From contig JAURGA010000012.1 of assembly GCA_030834095.1 (NCBI GenBank), forward strand, positions 1 to 37,585: DNA of 37,585 nt, read 5' to 3'. Below the pieces are notes generated by a model that saw only the letters and a list, made by a program, of their open reading frames with translations, searched no databases and was not told where the DNA came from. A program made the position numbers and the translations under genes. Below, piece by piece: positions 1 through 11,800 of the stretch. Numbering within the stretch: position 1 is the first letter of the stretch; each line of letters begins with the position of its first letter. The stretch comes from Candidatus Nanopelagicales bacterium (GTDB lineage Bacteria > Actinomycetota > Actinomycetes > Nanopelagicales > Nanopelagicaceae).

Positions 1-619
1 CAGTTTCGCGGAAGGAATTTCTAATCTCTGCTGAAAGGCGTTGCAAGTAATTTGCCTGCGAAAGTCTTTTAAAATCTCCAGTCGTAGCAATGAGGGCTGC
101 TACTCGTCGCTCTGCAGTTGGAAATGCAACTCCACTTACCGCGAACTTTTCACCAGGAATCAGATTTATGAATTTAGAACTTGTAATTCGAACTGGCAAC
201 CTTATTGATTTAACTTCACCCTCAATATTTACACTCGAGACCGAGGCAAGCGCGGTCATTGATTTACTGCGAAATCTCGACCCAATTACTTTGGGCTTGC
301 TCCAATTAGGGTCAGTCTTTAAAGTTCCAATAATTTCAACGCTGGGTTTGTTAACTAGAGATTTGGCCAGAAAATTTTCAGTCAGTCCGATCTGTCTAAT
401 AGCGCTGCCAGCGCTGCCAGTTAAGAGCGCAGCGATAAGTATCAGGGCCAAACTTCGTTTGAGTCCCGCAAGAAATAGGCAGAAAAGAATTGCCAAATAA
501 CTCCATGGCGCATTTAGGATTCCGGCGATCCCAGCACCAAGCCAAATTGCTAAGCCAATTGCAAGAAGTCGAAAGTCATATTCTCTTAGATTCGGACCAA
601 CTTCGATATCTCCGCGAAT
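1..619 (-). CDS. comEC: ComEC/Rec2 competence channel protein, N-terminal part (cut by window edge)
   Basis: This is the N-terminal portion of the inner-membrane DNA-uptake channel. The frame is open from the left edge to about 620. It translates as a short leader, then DFRLLAIGLAIWLGAGIAGI, two closely spaced hydrophobic segments, and a soluble stretch with VEIIGTLKTDP and LIPGEKFAVSG, which fits the DUF4131 region of ComEC. It lies directly downstream of comEA, the usual comEA-comEC order. The start is odd. The frame is closed by a stop at 623-625, and no ATG, GTG or TTG occurs before the first membrane segment. The only near-start codons are ATT at 617-619 and ATC at 605-607, both inside the 3' end of comEA; the larger span is given. 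Identity rests on position and hydrophobic pattern, because the conserved competence and metallo-beta-lactamase domains lie outside the window. Confidence 0.75.
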   Translation of the reverse strand, partial: MRGDIEVGPNLREYDFRLLAIGLAIWLGAGIAGILNAPWSYLAILFCLFLAGLKRSLALILIAALLTGSAGSAIRQIGLTENFLAKSLVNKPSVEIIGTLKTDPNWSKPKVIGSRFRSKSMTALASVSSVNIEGEVKSIRLPVRITSSKFINLIPGEKFAVSGVAFPTAERRVAALIATTGDFKRLSQANYLQRLSAEIRNSFRET

Positions 620-1224
620 GTGGCATCACCAATCCCGGAAACCTTCTTTAAATCATCAATCAAAGTAAATGGCCCATTTAACTTCCGGTAAGCAAAAATC
701 CGATTCGCCATAACTGGCCCAATGCCAGGCAAGGTATCTAATTGTGCGAGCGTTGCTGAATTTAAGCTAAGCGGACTGGCTGCAGTGGGTGCCTTTGCTT
801 TGGCTGGACTTCCCGAATTTGAAGAATACGAAACTTTGGGTGCACCAACAATTATCTGTTCGCCATCAAACAAGATATGAGCCAAGTTGATGTCACTCAA
901 ATTAACTCCAGGAAGCGCACCCCCTGCAAGATTTATCGCATCAATTGCCCGCGAACCCTTATCGAGTGAATACACACCCGGCTTTCGCACTCGCCCTGAA
1001 ACATCAACGATTAATACTTCAGCTACCGCTGGAGTTGTTGGAGTAATAATTTCCGGGATAACAGTTTCGACAGGTTCGGAACCTCGCCCTTGCGCCAGAG
1101 TGAAGAAGAGAAATGCAAGGGCTATGAATGCAGCAAAGACGATTAATACCGCCTTGCGCTGCTCGTCGGTAAAACCAAAGTCTAAATACTTGTCCCGAAT
1201 AGTTTCCTTGAGTTGATTTAACAT
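586..1224 (-). CDS. comEA: ComEA-like DNA-binding competence protein
   Basis: A 212-residue membrane-anchored DNA receptor for transformation. A cytoplasmic N-terminus is followed by one transmembrane helix at about residues 26-44 and a Pro/Thr-rich linker. An SLBB-type domain follows at about 70-128 (VDVSGRVRKPGVYSLDKGSRAIDAI), then a low-complexity Ala/Pro/Ser linker. The C-terminal helix-hairpin-helix pair begins with LNSATLAQLDTLPGIGPVMA and ends with KKVSGIGDATFAEI. This SLBB plus HhH layout is standard for actinobacterial ComEA. Its 3' end overlaps the probable start of comEC, implying co-transcription and possibly translational coupling. Only a weak ribosome-binding site lies ahead of the ATG, with GGGG almost touching it. 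Lineages of this kind often keep comEA/comEC, so DNA uptake for nutrients or repair is possible but not shown here. Confidence 0.9.
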   Translation of the reverse strand: MLNQLKETIRDKYLDFGFTDEQRKAVLIVFAAFIALAFLFFTLAQGRGSEPVETVIPEIITPTTPAVAEVLIVDVSGRVRKPGVYSLDKGSRAIDAINLAGGALPGVNLSDINLAHILFDGEQIIVGAPKVSYSSNSGSPAKAKAPTAASPLSLNSATLAQLDTLPGIGPVMANRIFAYRKLNGPFTLIDDLKKVSGIGDATFAEISKLVRI

Positions 1225-1281
1225 CCCCGAAATCTAACTATGCGAAGAGCTTAAATTACGAGAGGCAATGCCCTCTGTGAA

Positions 1282-3738
1282 TTAAAGAACGATGTTAACT
1301 AATTTTGGCGCACGTGTAATAACTTTTGAAATTGTGGCACCGGCAATAGCTGCTGCGATTTCTGAGTTCGCCATCGCAAGCTTCTCTAATTCGGCATCAG
1401 AAATGTTTGGTGAAACTTCAATTCGATCTTTGATCTTGCCATTTACTTGAAGGATTGCAGTGACCGCATCTGCTTCGAGCAATTTCGGATCAACTTCTGG
1501 CCACCCAGCAAGTGCCACACCTGGCTTGTGTCCAAGAATTTCCCACATCTCTTCTGCGGTAAATGGGGCAACCAAGGAAAGTGAAATCGCAATCGCTTCT
1601 GCCGCCTCGCGAACTGCCGGATCTGCAGGACCACACCCAGAATCAATCGCTTTACGTGTTGCATTTACTAATTCCATTACCCGGGCAACAGCGACGTTGA
1701 ATCTAAATGATTCGACTGCGAAACCAACATCGTGCAGCGCCTTATGTGTAACCTTGCGAAGCGCAACATCGCCCTTTGAAAAATCTATTCCTGCTGGGCT
1801 GGTTACATCGCCGGAGATACGCCAGGCGCGATTTAAGAATTTAACCGAACCAGATGGTGAAACATCTGACCAATCAACATCATCTTCTGGTGGTCCAGCA
1901 AATACCATCGCAAGGCGGATGGCATCGACGCCATGGTTAGCAAGTTCATCAGAGAGTCGGACCAGATTTCCGCGAGATTTAGACATCGCAGATCCATCCA
2001 TCAGGACCATTCCTTGATTTAGCAATCTGGTAAATGGTTCAACAAAATTTAGGTGCCCAAGATCATGTAATACCTTTGTAAAGAATCGGGAATACAACAA
2101 GTGCAGAATCGCATGCGTTACGCCACCAACATATTGGTCAACCGGCAACCAAGTTTCGACAGCCTTTTTATCAAATGCAACATCATGGCGATCTGTGCTG
2201 GTGTAGCGAAGGAAATACCAAGATGAATCGAAGAAGGTATCCATTGTGTCGGCATCGCGTTTTGCTGGTGCCCCACACTTAGGACAATCAACATTTACCC
2301 AATCTGATGCAGCGCCAAGAGGCGAGGTTCCCTTTGGCTTTAGATCTAAGCCGGCAGCAGATGGAAGTTCAACCGGCAATTGATTCTCTGGAACTGGGAC
2401 TTCCCCGCACTTATCGCAGTGAATAATTGGAATCGGAGTTCCCCAGAAACGTTGGCGCGAAATGAGCCAATCACGCAGACGATAATTCTTCGCAGCCTTA
2501 CCAAGTTCTTTTGCTGCAAGCTCTTCAATAATCTTTGCGATTGCCGCATCTTTCGAAAGTCCATTTAGCGAGCCAGAATTAACTAGCTTTCCATCGCCTG
2601 TTGTTGCGATACCGGTTTCATTTGGATCGCCCTCTTCGCTAGAAACCACAACTTGAACTGGAAGTTTCATCGCTCTCGCGAAATCTAAATCTCGTTGATC
2701 GTGTGCCGGAACCGCCATGATTGCGCCCGTGCCGTAATCAGCAAGAACATAATCACTCGCCCAGATTGGAAGTTTTGCACCATTAACTGGATTGATTGCA
2801 TAGCGCTCTAAGAAGATTCCGCTCTTTGGTCGATCAGTAGCTAGGCGATCAATATCAGTCGCAGCCTTAACGCTCTCAAGATACTTGGTGAATTCACCCT
2901 CAACATTTGAACCAGACACTAATTCAGCAGCTAACGCAGAATCTGCAGCCACAACCATAAATGTTGCGCCATACAAAGTATCGGGGCGGGTTGTGTAAAT
3001 AGTGACAGGTTCATTGCGCCCTTCGATAACAAACTTAACTTCGGCGCCGATTGAACGTCCGACCCAGTTGCGCTGCATCATCAGAACTTTCTCAGGCCAC
3101 TGACCTTCAAGTTGTTGCATGTCATCTAACAAGCGGTCGGCATAATCTGTAATCTTCAAATACCACTGATTCAATTTTTTCTTAGTAACAGCAGTATCGC
3201 AGCGCTCGCAAAGTCCAGCGACAACTTGTTCGTTAGCTAAAACTGTCTGACAACTTGGGCACCAGTTTACTGGTGAATCCTTGCGGTATGCCAGGCCCTT
3301 CTTATACATCTCAAGAAATAGCCATTGATTCCATTTGTAATATTCAGGATCGCAAGTATGTAGAACGCGATCCCAATCAAAGGAGCATGCCAATTTGCGC
3401 ATTGATGCTTTCTGCACTGCAATGTTTTCGTAGGTCCAAGCACGTGGATCTTCATTTCGCTTAATCGCAGCGTTTTCAGCCGGCAATCCAAAAGCATCCC
3501 AACCAATCGGATGCATAACGTTGAAACCTTTTTGAATCCAATAACGAGCAATCACATCACCAAGTGCGTAAGCCTCGGCATGTCCCATATGTAAATCGCC
3601 TGAAGGATAAGGAAACATATCCAAGACATATTTCTTTGGGCGGTTGTCATCGCTGCGGCCAGATTTAAATGGTTCTAGCTTGTCCCAAATGGGCAACCAT
3701 TTCTCTTGGACATATTGAATGTCATAGGCCTCATGCAT
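1282..3738 (-). CDS. leuS: Leucyl-tRNA synthetase
   Basis: Class I aminoacyl-tRNA synthetase charging tRNA-Leu, 818 residues, slightly shorter than many bacterial LeuRS but complete. The HIGH-type motif is HMGH at residues 50-53 within [20 protein letters not shown] zinc-knuckle-like CPSC...CERC follows at about 160-180. The CP1 editing domain contains the conserved [12 protein letters not shown] and a threonine-rich region. The KMSKS loop is present as AMSKSRGN, with Ala replacing the first Lys. The anticodon-binding and C-terminal domains end in [13 protein letters not shown]. The ATG at 3738 has GGGAG about ten bases upstream. tRNA-Ala lies between this gene and the phosphatase gene on the same strand. 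Confidence 0.98.
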   Translation of the reverse strand: MHEAYDIQYVQEKWLPIWDKLEPFKSGRSDDNRPKKYVLDMFPYPSGDLHMGHAEAYALGDVIARYWIQKGFNVMHPIGWDAFGLPAENAAIKRNEDPRAWTYENIAVQKASMRKLACSFDWDRVLHTCDPEYYKWNQWLFLEMYKKGLAYRKDSPVNWCPSCQTVLANEQVVAGLCERCDTAVTKKKLNQWYLKITDYADRLLDDMQQLEGQWPEKVLMMQRNWVGRSIGAEVKFVIEGRNEPVTIYTTRPDTLYGATFMVVAADSALAAELVSGSNVEGEFTKYLESVKAATDIDRLATDRPKSGIFLERYAINPVNGAKLPIWASDYVLADYGTGAIMAVPAHDQRDLDFARAMKLPVQVVVSSEEGDPNETGIATTGDGKLVNSGSLNGLSKDAAIAKIIEELAAKELGKAAKNYRLRDWLISRQRFWGTPIPIIHCDKCGEVPVPENQLPVELPSAAGLDLKPKGTSPLGAASDWVNVDCPKCGAPAKRDADTMDTFFDSSWYFLRYTSTDRHDVAFDKKAVETWLPVDQYVGGVTHAILHLLYSRFFTKVLHDLGHLNFVEPFTRLLNQGMVLMDGSAMSKSRGNLVRLSDELANHGVDAIRLAMVFAGPPEDDVDWSDVSPSGSVKFLNRAWRISGDVTSPAGIDFSKGDVALRKVTHKALHDVGFAVESFRFNVAVARVMELVNATRKAIDSGCGPADPAVREAAEAIAISLSLVAPFTAEEMWEILGHKPGVALAGWPEVDPKLLEADAVTAILQVNGKIKDRIEVSPNISDAELEKLAMANSEIAAAIAGATISKVITRAPKLVNIVL

Positions 3739-3796
3739 AACGAGAATTCTCCCATGACCAAACGATTGAGATTTACCGAATCAGATTTAAATTGAG

Positions 3797-3869
3797 TGGA
3801 GCTGAGGGGACTTGAACCCCTGACCCCCTGCATGCCATGCAGGTGCGCTACCAGCTGCGCCACAGCCCC
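3797..3869 (-). tRNA. tRNA-Ala (anticodon GGC)
   Basis: A cloverleaf can be folded on the minus strand. The acceptor stem is GGGGCTG with CAGCTCC (one G-U pair), the D arm is GCGC...GCGC, and the anticodon stem CCTGC/GCAGG encloses loop ATGGCAT with anticodon GGC. The T arm is AGGGG TTCAAGT CCCCT, and the discriminator is A. It is 73 nt without an encoded CCA, since CTC follows. It reads in the same direction as its neighbours, between the histidine phosphatase and leuS. Confidence 0.96.
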
Positions 3870-3918
3870 AATTTTTATTTGAACTTTTTACTTTCGAGGG
3901 CAGACTTTATCTTAAAAG

Positions 3919-4584
3919 TTACGCCTTAGCCTCCAGAGATTCGTTGCCGAATACTGGCTCTGGAATGGATCCCGCATTGTGTTCAACCAGAGTCCAGCCA
4001 ATTTTTGTGAAGGATTTTGGTTCTAGGACGGACCAGGAAGCATTTGAAAGCCCGCCAAGAGTCGCCCATTTATCAAATGGCATATCCAATATCGAACCAA
4101 GAAGTGCCCGGGATGTGCCGCCATGCGTTACAAAAATAATTGTTCCAATCGCTTCAGCAATTCCACGTTCGATTGCGTTGCGTGCACGCCTTGCAACCTC
4201 AGATCTGGATTCTCCGATTTCGCCAGCTTTAACATCTACGCCGAACATCCATTGCTTAAATCTCTCGCCATCTTCTTCACGATTTTGTTGACCGGTTTTG
4301 CCCTCCCAATTTCCGCCATTTGTTTCACGTAAATCCGGATCGATCTCCATTTTAATTCCAGTTAAATCAACTAAGGCTTGCGCAGTCTGCTTAGCCCGAA
4401 TTAAATCACTTGCAATAATCCGATTTGGATTCATTCCAGCTAAAACTTTTGCAGCATGTCCAACTTGGTATTGCCCTACATTATTCAACGGAATATCTGA
4501 ATGTCCTTGATAGCGATTTTCAACGTTCCAATCAGTCTGACCATGGCGCCATAGAACGACTCGAAGTTTAGATTTTTCGCTCAT
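3919..4584 (-). CDS. Histidine phosphatase family protein, GpgP-like
   Basis: A 221-residue member of the phosphoglycerate mutase/histidine phosphatase superfamily. The N-terminal RHG catalytic motif appears as LWRHGQTDWNVENRYQGHSD, with the phospho-accepting His at about residue 14. The second catalytic His is in FVTHGGTSRALLG, and the conserved Arg and Glu lie between them (SDLIRAKQTA and RETNGGNWEG). In Mycobacterium the gene next to rsfS and nadD in this order encodes glucosyl-3-phosphoglycerate phosphatase (GpgP). The same synteny here makes a GpgP-like role in methylglucose or glucosylglycerate metabolism plausible, but family members are promiscuous and substrate cannot be read from sequence. 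A good AGG ribosome-binding site precedes the ATG at 4584, and the gap to rsfS is only 6 bp. Confidence 0.88.
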   Translation of the reverse strand: MSEKSKLRVVLWRHGQTDWNVENRYQGHSDIPLNNVGQYQVGHAAKVLAGMNPNRIIASDLIRAKQTAQALVDLTGIKMEIDPDLRETNGGNWEGKTGQQNREEDGERFKQWMFGVDVKAGEIGESRSEVARRARNAIERGIAEAIGTIIFVTHGGTSRALLGSILDMPFDKWATLGGLSNASWSVLEPKSFTKIGWTLVEHNAGSIPEPVFGNESLEAKA

Positions 4585-4590
4585 TTGAAA

Positions 4591-4953
4591 TTACCTAGCT
4601 TCAGATACCAATAGTGGGATTCGTGGGCAATCATTCCAAAGGCGATCGAGCATGTAGTAATTACGAAGCTCTTGGCTTTGAATATGAACAACTAAATCTG
4701 AGTAATCGAGCAGAATCCACTGCCCCTTTCCTTCACGACGAATCGGCTTCTCGCCAATCGCAGCCATAGCTTTGAAAACTGCATCAGAGATTGCATCAAC
4801 CTGAATTTCATTTGCGCCAGTCGCAATTAAGAATACTTCAGATAAAACCATCTGCTCGGTCATATCTATCGCGACAATATCGACACCAAGCTTCTCAGCA
4901 ATTGCTTCTGCCGCAACTTGTGCCAAATTTATAACGCTCTTACCTGCTGCCAT
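4591..4953 (-). CDS. rsfS: Ribosomal silencing factor RsfS
   Basis: A 120-residue protein of the RsfS/YbeB/Iojap family, which binds ribosomal protein L14 and blocks joining of the 30S and 50S subunits during starvation. Family hallmarks are visible: DIVAIDMTEQMVLSEVFLIATG near residues 25-45, then EKPIRREGKGQWILLDYSDLVVHIQSQELRNYYMLDRLW. The start overlaps the end of nadD by 14 bp, the classic nadD-rsfS pairing. The histidine phosphatase follows 6 bp downstream. The gene is full length with nothing unusual. Confidence 0.96.
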   Translation of the reverse strand: MAAGKSVINLAQVAAEAIAEKLGVDIVAIDMTEQMVLSEVFLIATGANEIQVDAISDAVFKAMAAIGEKPIRREGKGQWILLDYSDLVVHIQSQELRNYYMLDRLWNDCPRIPLLVSEAR

Positions 4954-5509
4954 AAAGGCCTCTATCTTTTATGTAATTAAGCACTGAAGGAGAGATTGTG
5001 TCGGGGGTCTTCCCTTTTGCAAAATCTTCACGGATTTGTGTTGCACTAACATCAAGAGCGTTTATCTCGATCTCTTTGAATTCTGATTTTGCTTCGCCTG
5101 GTCGTCTTACAACCAAGATTTCGGCCTGCTTTCCTACATCATCGCTGCGCTTCCACTTATGAAAAGTTGCGGCTGCATCGCTGCCCAGAACTAAGGTGAA
5201 TTCATCTTTTGGAAAGAAGGCACGAAGTGATTGCAAGGTATCGAAAGTGTAAGTAGCGCCCTTGCGTGAAGTTTCGATATCGAGAACAACTACTTTCTCC
5301 TGAAGCTCTTCCGATAAATCTTCAAGGGCTTTGCTGCACATCTCTAAGCGTTCACCAGGTGTTGCTATTGGATTGGCTGGTCTCAAATATGGGTCACCTG
5401 TTGGAATCATCATTATCTGATCAAATTTCTTAGCGAGAGCTTCGATGATATGAAGATGGCCAAGATGTGGTGGATCAAATGTCCCACCAAGAATTGCTAC
5501 TTTAGAGAT
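4940..5509 (-). CDS. nadD: Nicotinate-nucleotide adenylyltransferase, probable ATC start
   Basis: NAD biosynthesis enzyme that adenylylates nicotinate mononucleotide. With the start proposed here it is 189 residues, normal for NadD. The N-terminus reads SKVAILGGTFDPPHLGHLHI, giving the GxFDPxHxGH nucleotidyltransferase signature. The C-terminal ISATQIRE-type motif appears as VSATQIREDFAKG. The only ATG/GTG/TTG in this frame is at 5413, after the signature, and would delete the catalytic GTFDPPHLGH loop. The frame is otherwise open to a stop near 5536. The true start is therefore probably ATC at 5507-5509 (giving M-SKVAILGG) or ATT at 5516-5518. It overlaps rsfS by 14 bp downstream and follows a small membrane ORF by a few bases. 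Confidence 0.92.
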   Translation of the reverse strand: MSKVAILGGTFDPPHLGHLHIIEALAKKFDQIMMIPTGDPYLRPANPIATPGERLEMCSKALEDLSEELQEKVVVLDIETSRKGATYTFDTLQSLRAFFPKDEFTLVLGSDAAATFHKWKRSDDVGKQAEILVVRRPGEAKSEFKEIEINALDVSATQIREDFAKGKTPDTISPSVLNYIKDRGLYGSR

Positions 5510-5513
5510 GAGA

Positions 5514-5633
5514 TTAATCCCGGTCCATGCGAAGTGTTAAATAGAGAAGTAGTGAAAGAACTCCGAAGGCAAAGAGGCCAAAGAAAACTGGCGACGCTGG
5601 AAGTTCGCGAACGATTTCGGAATGCAGAATCAT
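5514..5633 (-). CDS. Small membrane protein (39 aa) between ligA and nadD
   Basis: A 39-residue ORF starting at ATG 5631-5633. A short polar N-terminus (MILHSEIVRELPASPV) leads into one hydrophobic helix, FFGLFAFGVLSLLLYLTL, and ends with the charged tail RMDRD. The stop TAA sits immediately upstream of, or overlapping, the proposed non-canonical nadD start, so the two may be translationally coupled. Short single-helix proteins ending in a basic/acidic tail are often found next to nadD in actinobacteria, as I recall, but I cannot name a family. The predicted topology and the absence of any other gene in this gap support it; no strong ribosome-binding site is visible. Function unknown. Confidence 0.6.
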   Translation of the reverse strand: MILHSEIVRELPASPVFFGLFAFGVLSLLLYLTLRMDRD

Positions 5634-5643
5634 AGGCAGAACT

Positions 5644-8769
<3,126 letters not shown>

Positions 8770-8770
<1 letters not shown>

Positions 8771-9930
8771 TAGCTCAACTCACTAACTACGAATGCATTG
8801 CGTGCTCTTTCAACAACGCTGGGCATTACTGCAAGAACTTGGTCGATTTCGCTCTTGGTATTTGTAGTTCCAATTGATATTCGAAGTGAAGCATCTGCAT
8901 CACTTTCGCTTAAACCAAGTGCAACCAGCACATGGCTTGGTCTTGGAACGCCTGCGCTGCAAGCTGATCCCGCAGATGCACTGATGCCTTCGGTGTCTAG
9001 CAGAAGTAGAAGAGCATCACTTTCGGTGCCAGGAAAAGTCGCATTAACAATTCCAGGCAGAGCTGGATCTGCAACTGAATTTATTGAAACATCTGGAACG
9101 CAATTCTTCAGACCGACAACAAAGTAATCTCGAAGTTCGCGAATCTTCGCAAAGTTGCTGGCCATATTTGCAATTGCATATTCGGCTGCGGCTGTAAACG
9201 CCACAATTGAAGGAGCGTTAAGTGTTCCACTTCGAATTTCGCGCTCTTGTCCCCCGCCATGCAGAACCGGAGTTAAATCGAGTCCGCGTTTCAAAACAAG
9301 TGCTGCAACTCCAAGCGGGCCACCAATTTTATGTGCACTAATTGTTGCTGCAGTGACTTCAAGTTTCGAGAAATTAAATTCAACTTTTCCGAAGCTTTGA
9401 ACCGCATCGGTATGAACCGGAATATCGCCAGCAATCTTTACAATTTCGGCAATCGGCTGAATCGAGCCAAGTTCATTATTTGAATGCATGATGCTTATGA
9501 CTGCGATTTCTTTGCCTCTTGTTGCGACCACCTTTGCCAGAAAATCCAAATCAATAACACCAGATTTTGTGATTGGAATCAGAACTTGTTCGGCACCTTC
9601 GTGTTCGACCAGCCATTCAACTGGATCCAAGATTGCATGATGTTCAAAGGCAGATGTGACAATTACATTTCGGTCAGGGTGCTGCCAGAAGAATCCCTTA
9701 ATTGCTAAGTTGTTTGCTTCAGTTCCCGATCCAGTAAAAATAATTTCTGAAGGATTAGCGCCAATTAATTCAGATAATTTGTGGCGAGCGTCTTCGACAT
9801 CTTTGCGGACTGAACGACCAGGATTGTGAATGCTCGATGCATTGCCGAGTTTGCGCATCTGGGTGTTGAGCGCAGTAATCGCAGCCTCATTGATCGGTGC
9901 TGTAGCAGCATGATCAAGATAAATCGTCAT
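8770..9930 (-). CDS. Cysteine desulfurase (IscS/NifS family)
   Basis: A PLP enzyme converting cysteine to alanine and an enzyme-bound persulfide for tRNA thiolation and Fe-S assembly. It has 386 residues. The N-terminal YLDHAATAP is typical. The PLP lysine is Lys201 in [10 protein letters not shown]. The active-site Cys324 is in [11 protein letters not shown], with the longer loop of group I (IscS/NifS-like) enzymes. [10 protein letters not shown] and [10 protein letters not shown] provide cofactor contacts. It is placed directly upstream of mnmA with overlapping stop and start, so delivery of sulfur to MnmA is its most likely main role. The gene is 26 bp downstream of etfA on the same strand. 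Whether it also serves Fe-S assembly cannot be told here. Confidence 0.95.
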
Positions 9931-9956
9931 GCGCTAAGGATAACTAAGTTAAGTGC

Positions 9957-10895
9957 TTAAGCCTTCTTCGCGGCAATCGCCGTGGTTGCTTGTGGCAGAA
10001 CATTGAATAAATCGCCAATAACCCCGTAATCGGCCAATTCGAAGATTGGGGCTTCAGGATCCTTGTTGATTGCGACAATCATCTTGCTGGTCTGCATGCC
10101 TGCGCGATGTTGAATCGCACCAGAGATTCCGCACGCAACATAAAGTTGTGGGCTAACAGTTTTTCCGGTCTGACCAACTTGATGAGTGTGTGGATACCAA
10201 CCGGCATCAGTAGCTGCGCGAGATGCGCCGACCGCTGCACCAAGAATATCTGCGAATGCTTCAACTGGTTTGAAATCACCATTTGTTCCACGACCCCCAG
10301 AAACCACGATTGAAGCTTCAGTTAATTCTGGACGTCCACCTTTAACAGCTGGCTGCGTTGATGTAACAACACCAAGCTTTGCTGCATCAGAAATAGTTGG
10401 TGTGAAATCTTCTGTCGATGGGGCTGCGCTTCCAGCAATCGGTTCGATGGAATTAGCACGAATTGTGGCGATTGTTGTTCCGTGAGTAACAGCAGCATGA
10501 ACTGTTGTTGAACCACCAAATACCGCTTGTGTTGTAATTAAATCGGTATCGATTGAAGTTGCATCAGTGATGATTCCGGAATTTGTTGCAACTGCCAGAC
10601 GACCAGCAATCTCTTTGCCTCTTGATGTTGAAGTAATTAGAACTGCTGCTGCAGATTTGCTAGCAACGAGCTGGGCCAAGGTATGTGCAATTGGACCAGG
10701 TGAAAACTTTGAAACATCGATTCCAGAACAGACAATTACATTATCGATTGCGTAGGCACTTAATTGCGAGACCAGAGCGGCATCAAAAACAACTGCGTTT
10801 ACCTTGCCAATTGATTTAGCAAAAGTTGCCAGTTCGCCAGTTGATTTCGAAACTTTTCCATCTACCGAGTCAACCAGAATTAATACTTCGCTCAT
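9957..10895 (-). CDS. etfA: Electron transfer flavoprotein alpha subunit
   Basis: The alpha subunit of the ETF heterodimer, which accepts electrons from acyl-CoA and other flavin dehydrogenases. It has 312 residues. The C-terminal FAD-binding domain is clear: [20 protein letters not shown], then the [11 protein letters not shown] region, [26 protein letters not shown], and [25 protein letters not shown] near the end. The N-terminal domain is the less conserved ETF fold. It overlaps the 3' end of etfB by 1 bp, so the two subunits are co-translated. ETF could receive electrons from catabolic dehydrogenases elsewhere on the chromosome; no direct link to the right-hand cluster is visible. Confidence 0.97.
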   Translation of the reverse strand: MSEVLILVDSVDGKVSKSTGELATFAKSIGKVNAVVFDAALVSQLSAYAIDNVIVCSGIDVSKFSPGPIAHTLAQLVASKSAAAVLITSTSRGKEIAGRLAVATNSGIITDATSIDTDLITTQAVFGGSTTVHAAVTHGTTIATIRANSIEPIAGSAAPSTEDFTPTISDAAKLGVVTSTQPAVKGGRPELTEASIVVSGGRGTNGDFKPVEAFADILGAAVGASRAATDAGWYPHTHQVGQTGKTVSPQLYVACGISGAIQHRAGMQTSKMIVAINKDPEAPIFELADYGVIGDLFNVLPQATTAIAAKKA

Positions 10896-11704
10896 CAGAC
10901 AACCCGCTTCTCAGCTAAATAATCGACTAATTTGGCGCCACCATCGCCACCATCTTCAACCTTGATTCCCGCGCTTCGGGCCGGACGCAGGACTGCATCT
11001 TTCACTGTTGACCAAGATGCACTGCTGCCAACTTGATCTGCTGAAATTGCGATATCAGCAAGAGTCTTTACAGTAATAACTTTCTTCTTTGCAGCCATGA
11101 TTCCCTTAAACGATGGATAACGCGGCTCATTAATTTTCTCGATAACACTTATTACTGCTGGGAAATCAGCTTCCATATTCTCAATTCCAAATTCAGTTGA
11201 TCTGGCGATTGAAACCTTTGAAGCACTTGGATCTACTGCAACTGAACCGGCAAAAGTTAATTGCGCCCAACCTAAACGCTCGGCCAACATCGCAGGGACA
11301 ACGCTCATTCGTGCATCTGTTGATTCGGTTCCACAGATAACTAAATCAAAGCCACCATCGGAAATTGCTTTACTTAAAACTAGTGAAGTTGCGAGCGCAT
11401 CTGAACCAGCGAGCGCACCATCGCAGATATGAATCGCATCATCTGCGCCCATTGAAAGTGCTTTACGAATCGCTTCAGTTGCGCGATCTGGTCCCATTGA
11501 AATCAAAGTAATTGTGTGGCCGCTACCTTCGCCAGCTTCTTTAGTTGGTGAATTAGCTTCAACAATTCGCAGCGCTTCTTCAACAGCATATTCATCTAAA
11601 TCATTTAACACTGCATCAATACTTGCGCGATCTAAGACGCCACCTGACATTTTTTTCTCGGCCCATGAGTCAGGAACTTGCTTTACGCACACTGCAATTT
11701 TCAT
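10895..11704 (-). CDS. etfB: Electron transfer flavoprotein beta subunit
   Basis: The beta, AMP-binding subunit of ETF. From ATG 11704 it has 269 residues and begins [18 protein letters not shown], the canonical EtfB N-terminus. The in-frame start upstream at 11722 adds only MSNIWL and is not favoured. The conserved [24 protein letters not shown], and the family signature around [18 protein letters not shown] are present. It is the first gene of the long minus-strand run and is divergent from fabD, with about 96 bp between them for both promoters. Confidence 0.97.
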   Translation of the reverse strand: MKIAVCVKQVPDSWAEKKMSGGVLDRASIDAVLNDLDEYAVEEALRIVEANSPTKEAGEGSGHTITLISMGPDRATEAIRKALSMGADDAIHICDGALAGSDALATSLVLSKAISDGGFDLVICGTESTDARMSVVPAMLAERLGWAQLTFAGSVAVDPSASKVSIARSTEFGIENMEADFPAVISVIEKINEPRYPSFKGIMAAKKKVITVKTLADIAISADQVGSSASWSTVKDAVLRPARSAGIKVEDGGDGGAKLVDYLAEKRVV

Positions 11705-11800
11705 GAGCCAAATGTTACTCACGAGTAACCAAATGCGCCACTTTCATAGGCTCGATTTGAATACTCGGCAGTATCGGTGGTGCAACCTTAAACTTTCCTG

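Noticed and set aside
1225-1281. AGAGG/CCTCT small hairpin after leuS as terminator.
   Set aside because: The stem is only five base pairs and no T run follows it on the minus strand, so it is unlikely to end transcription.
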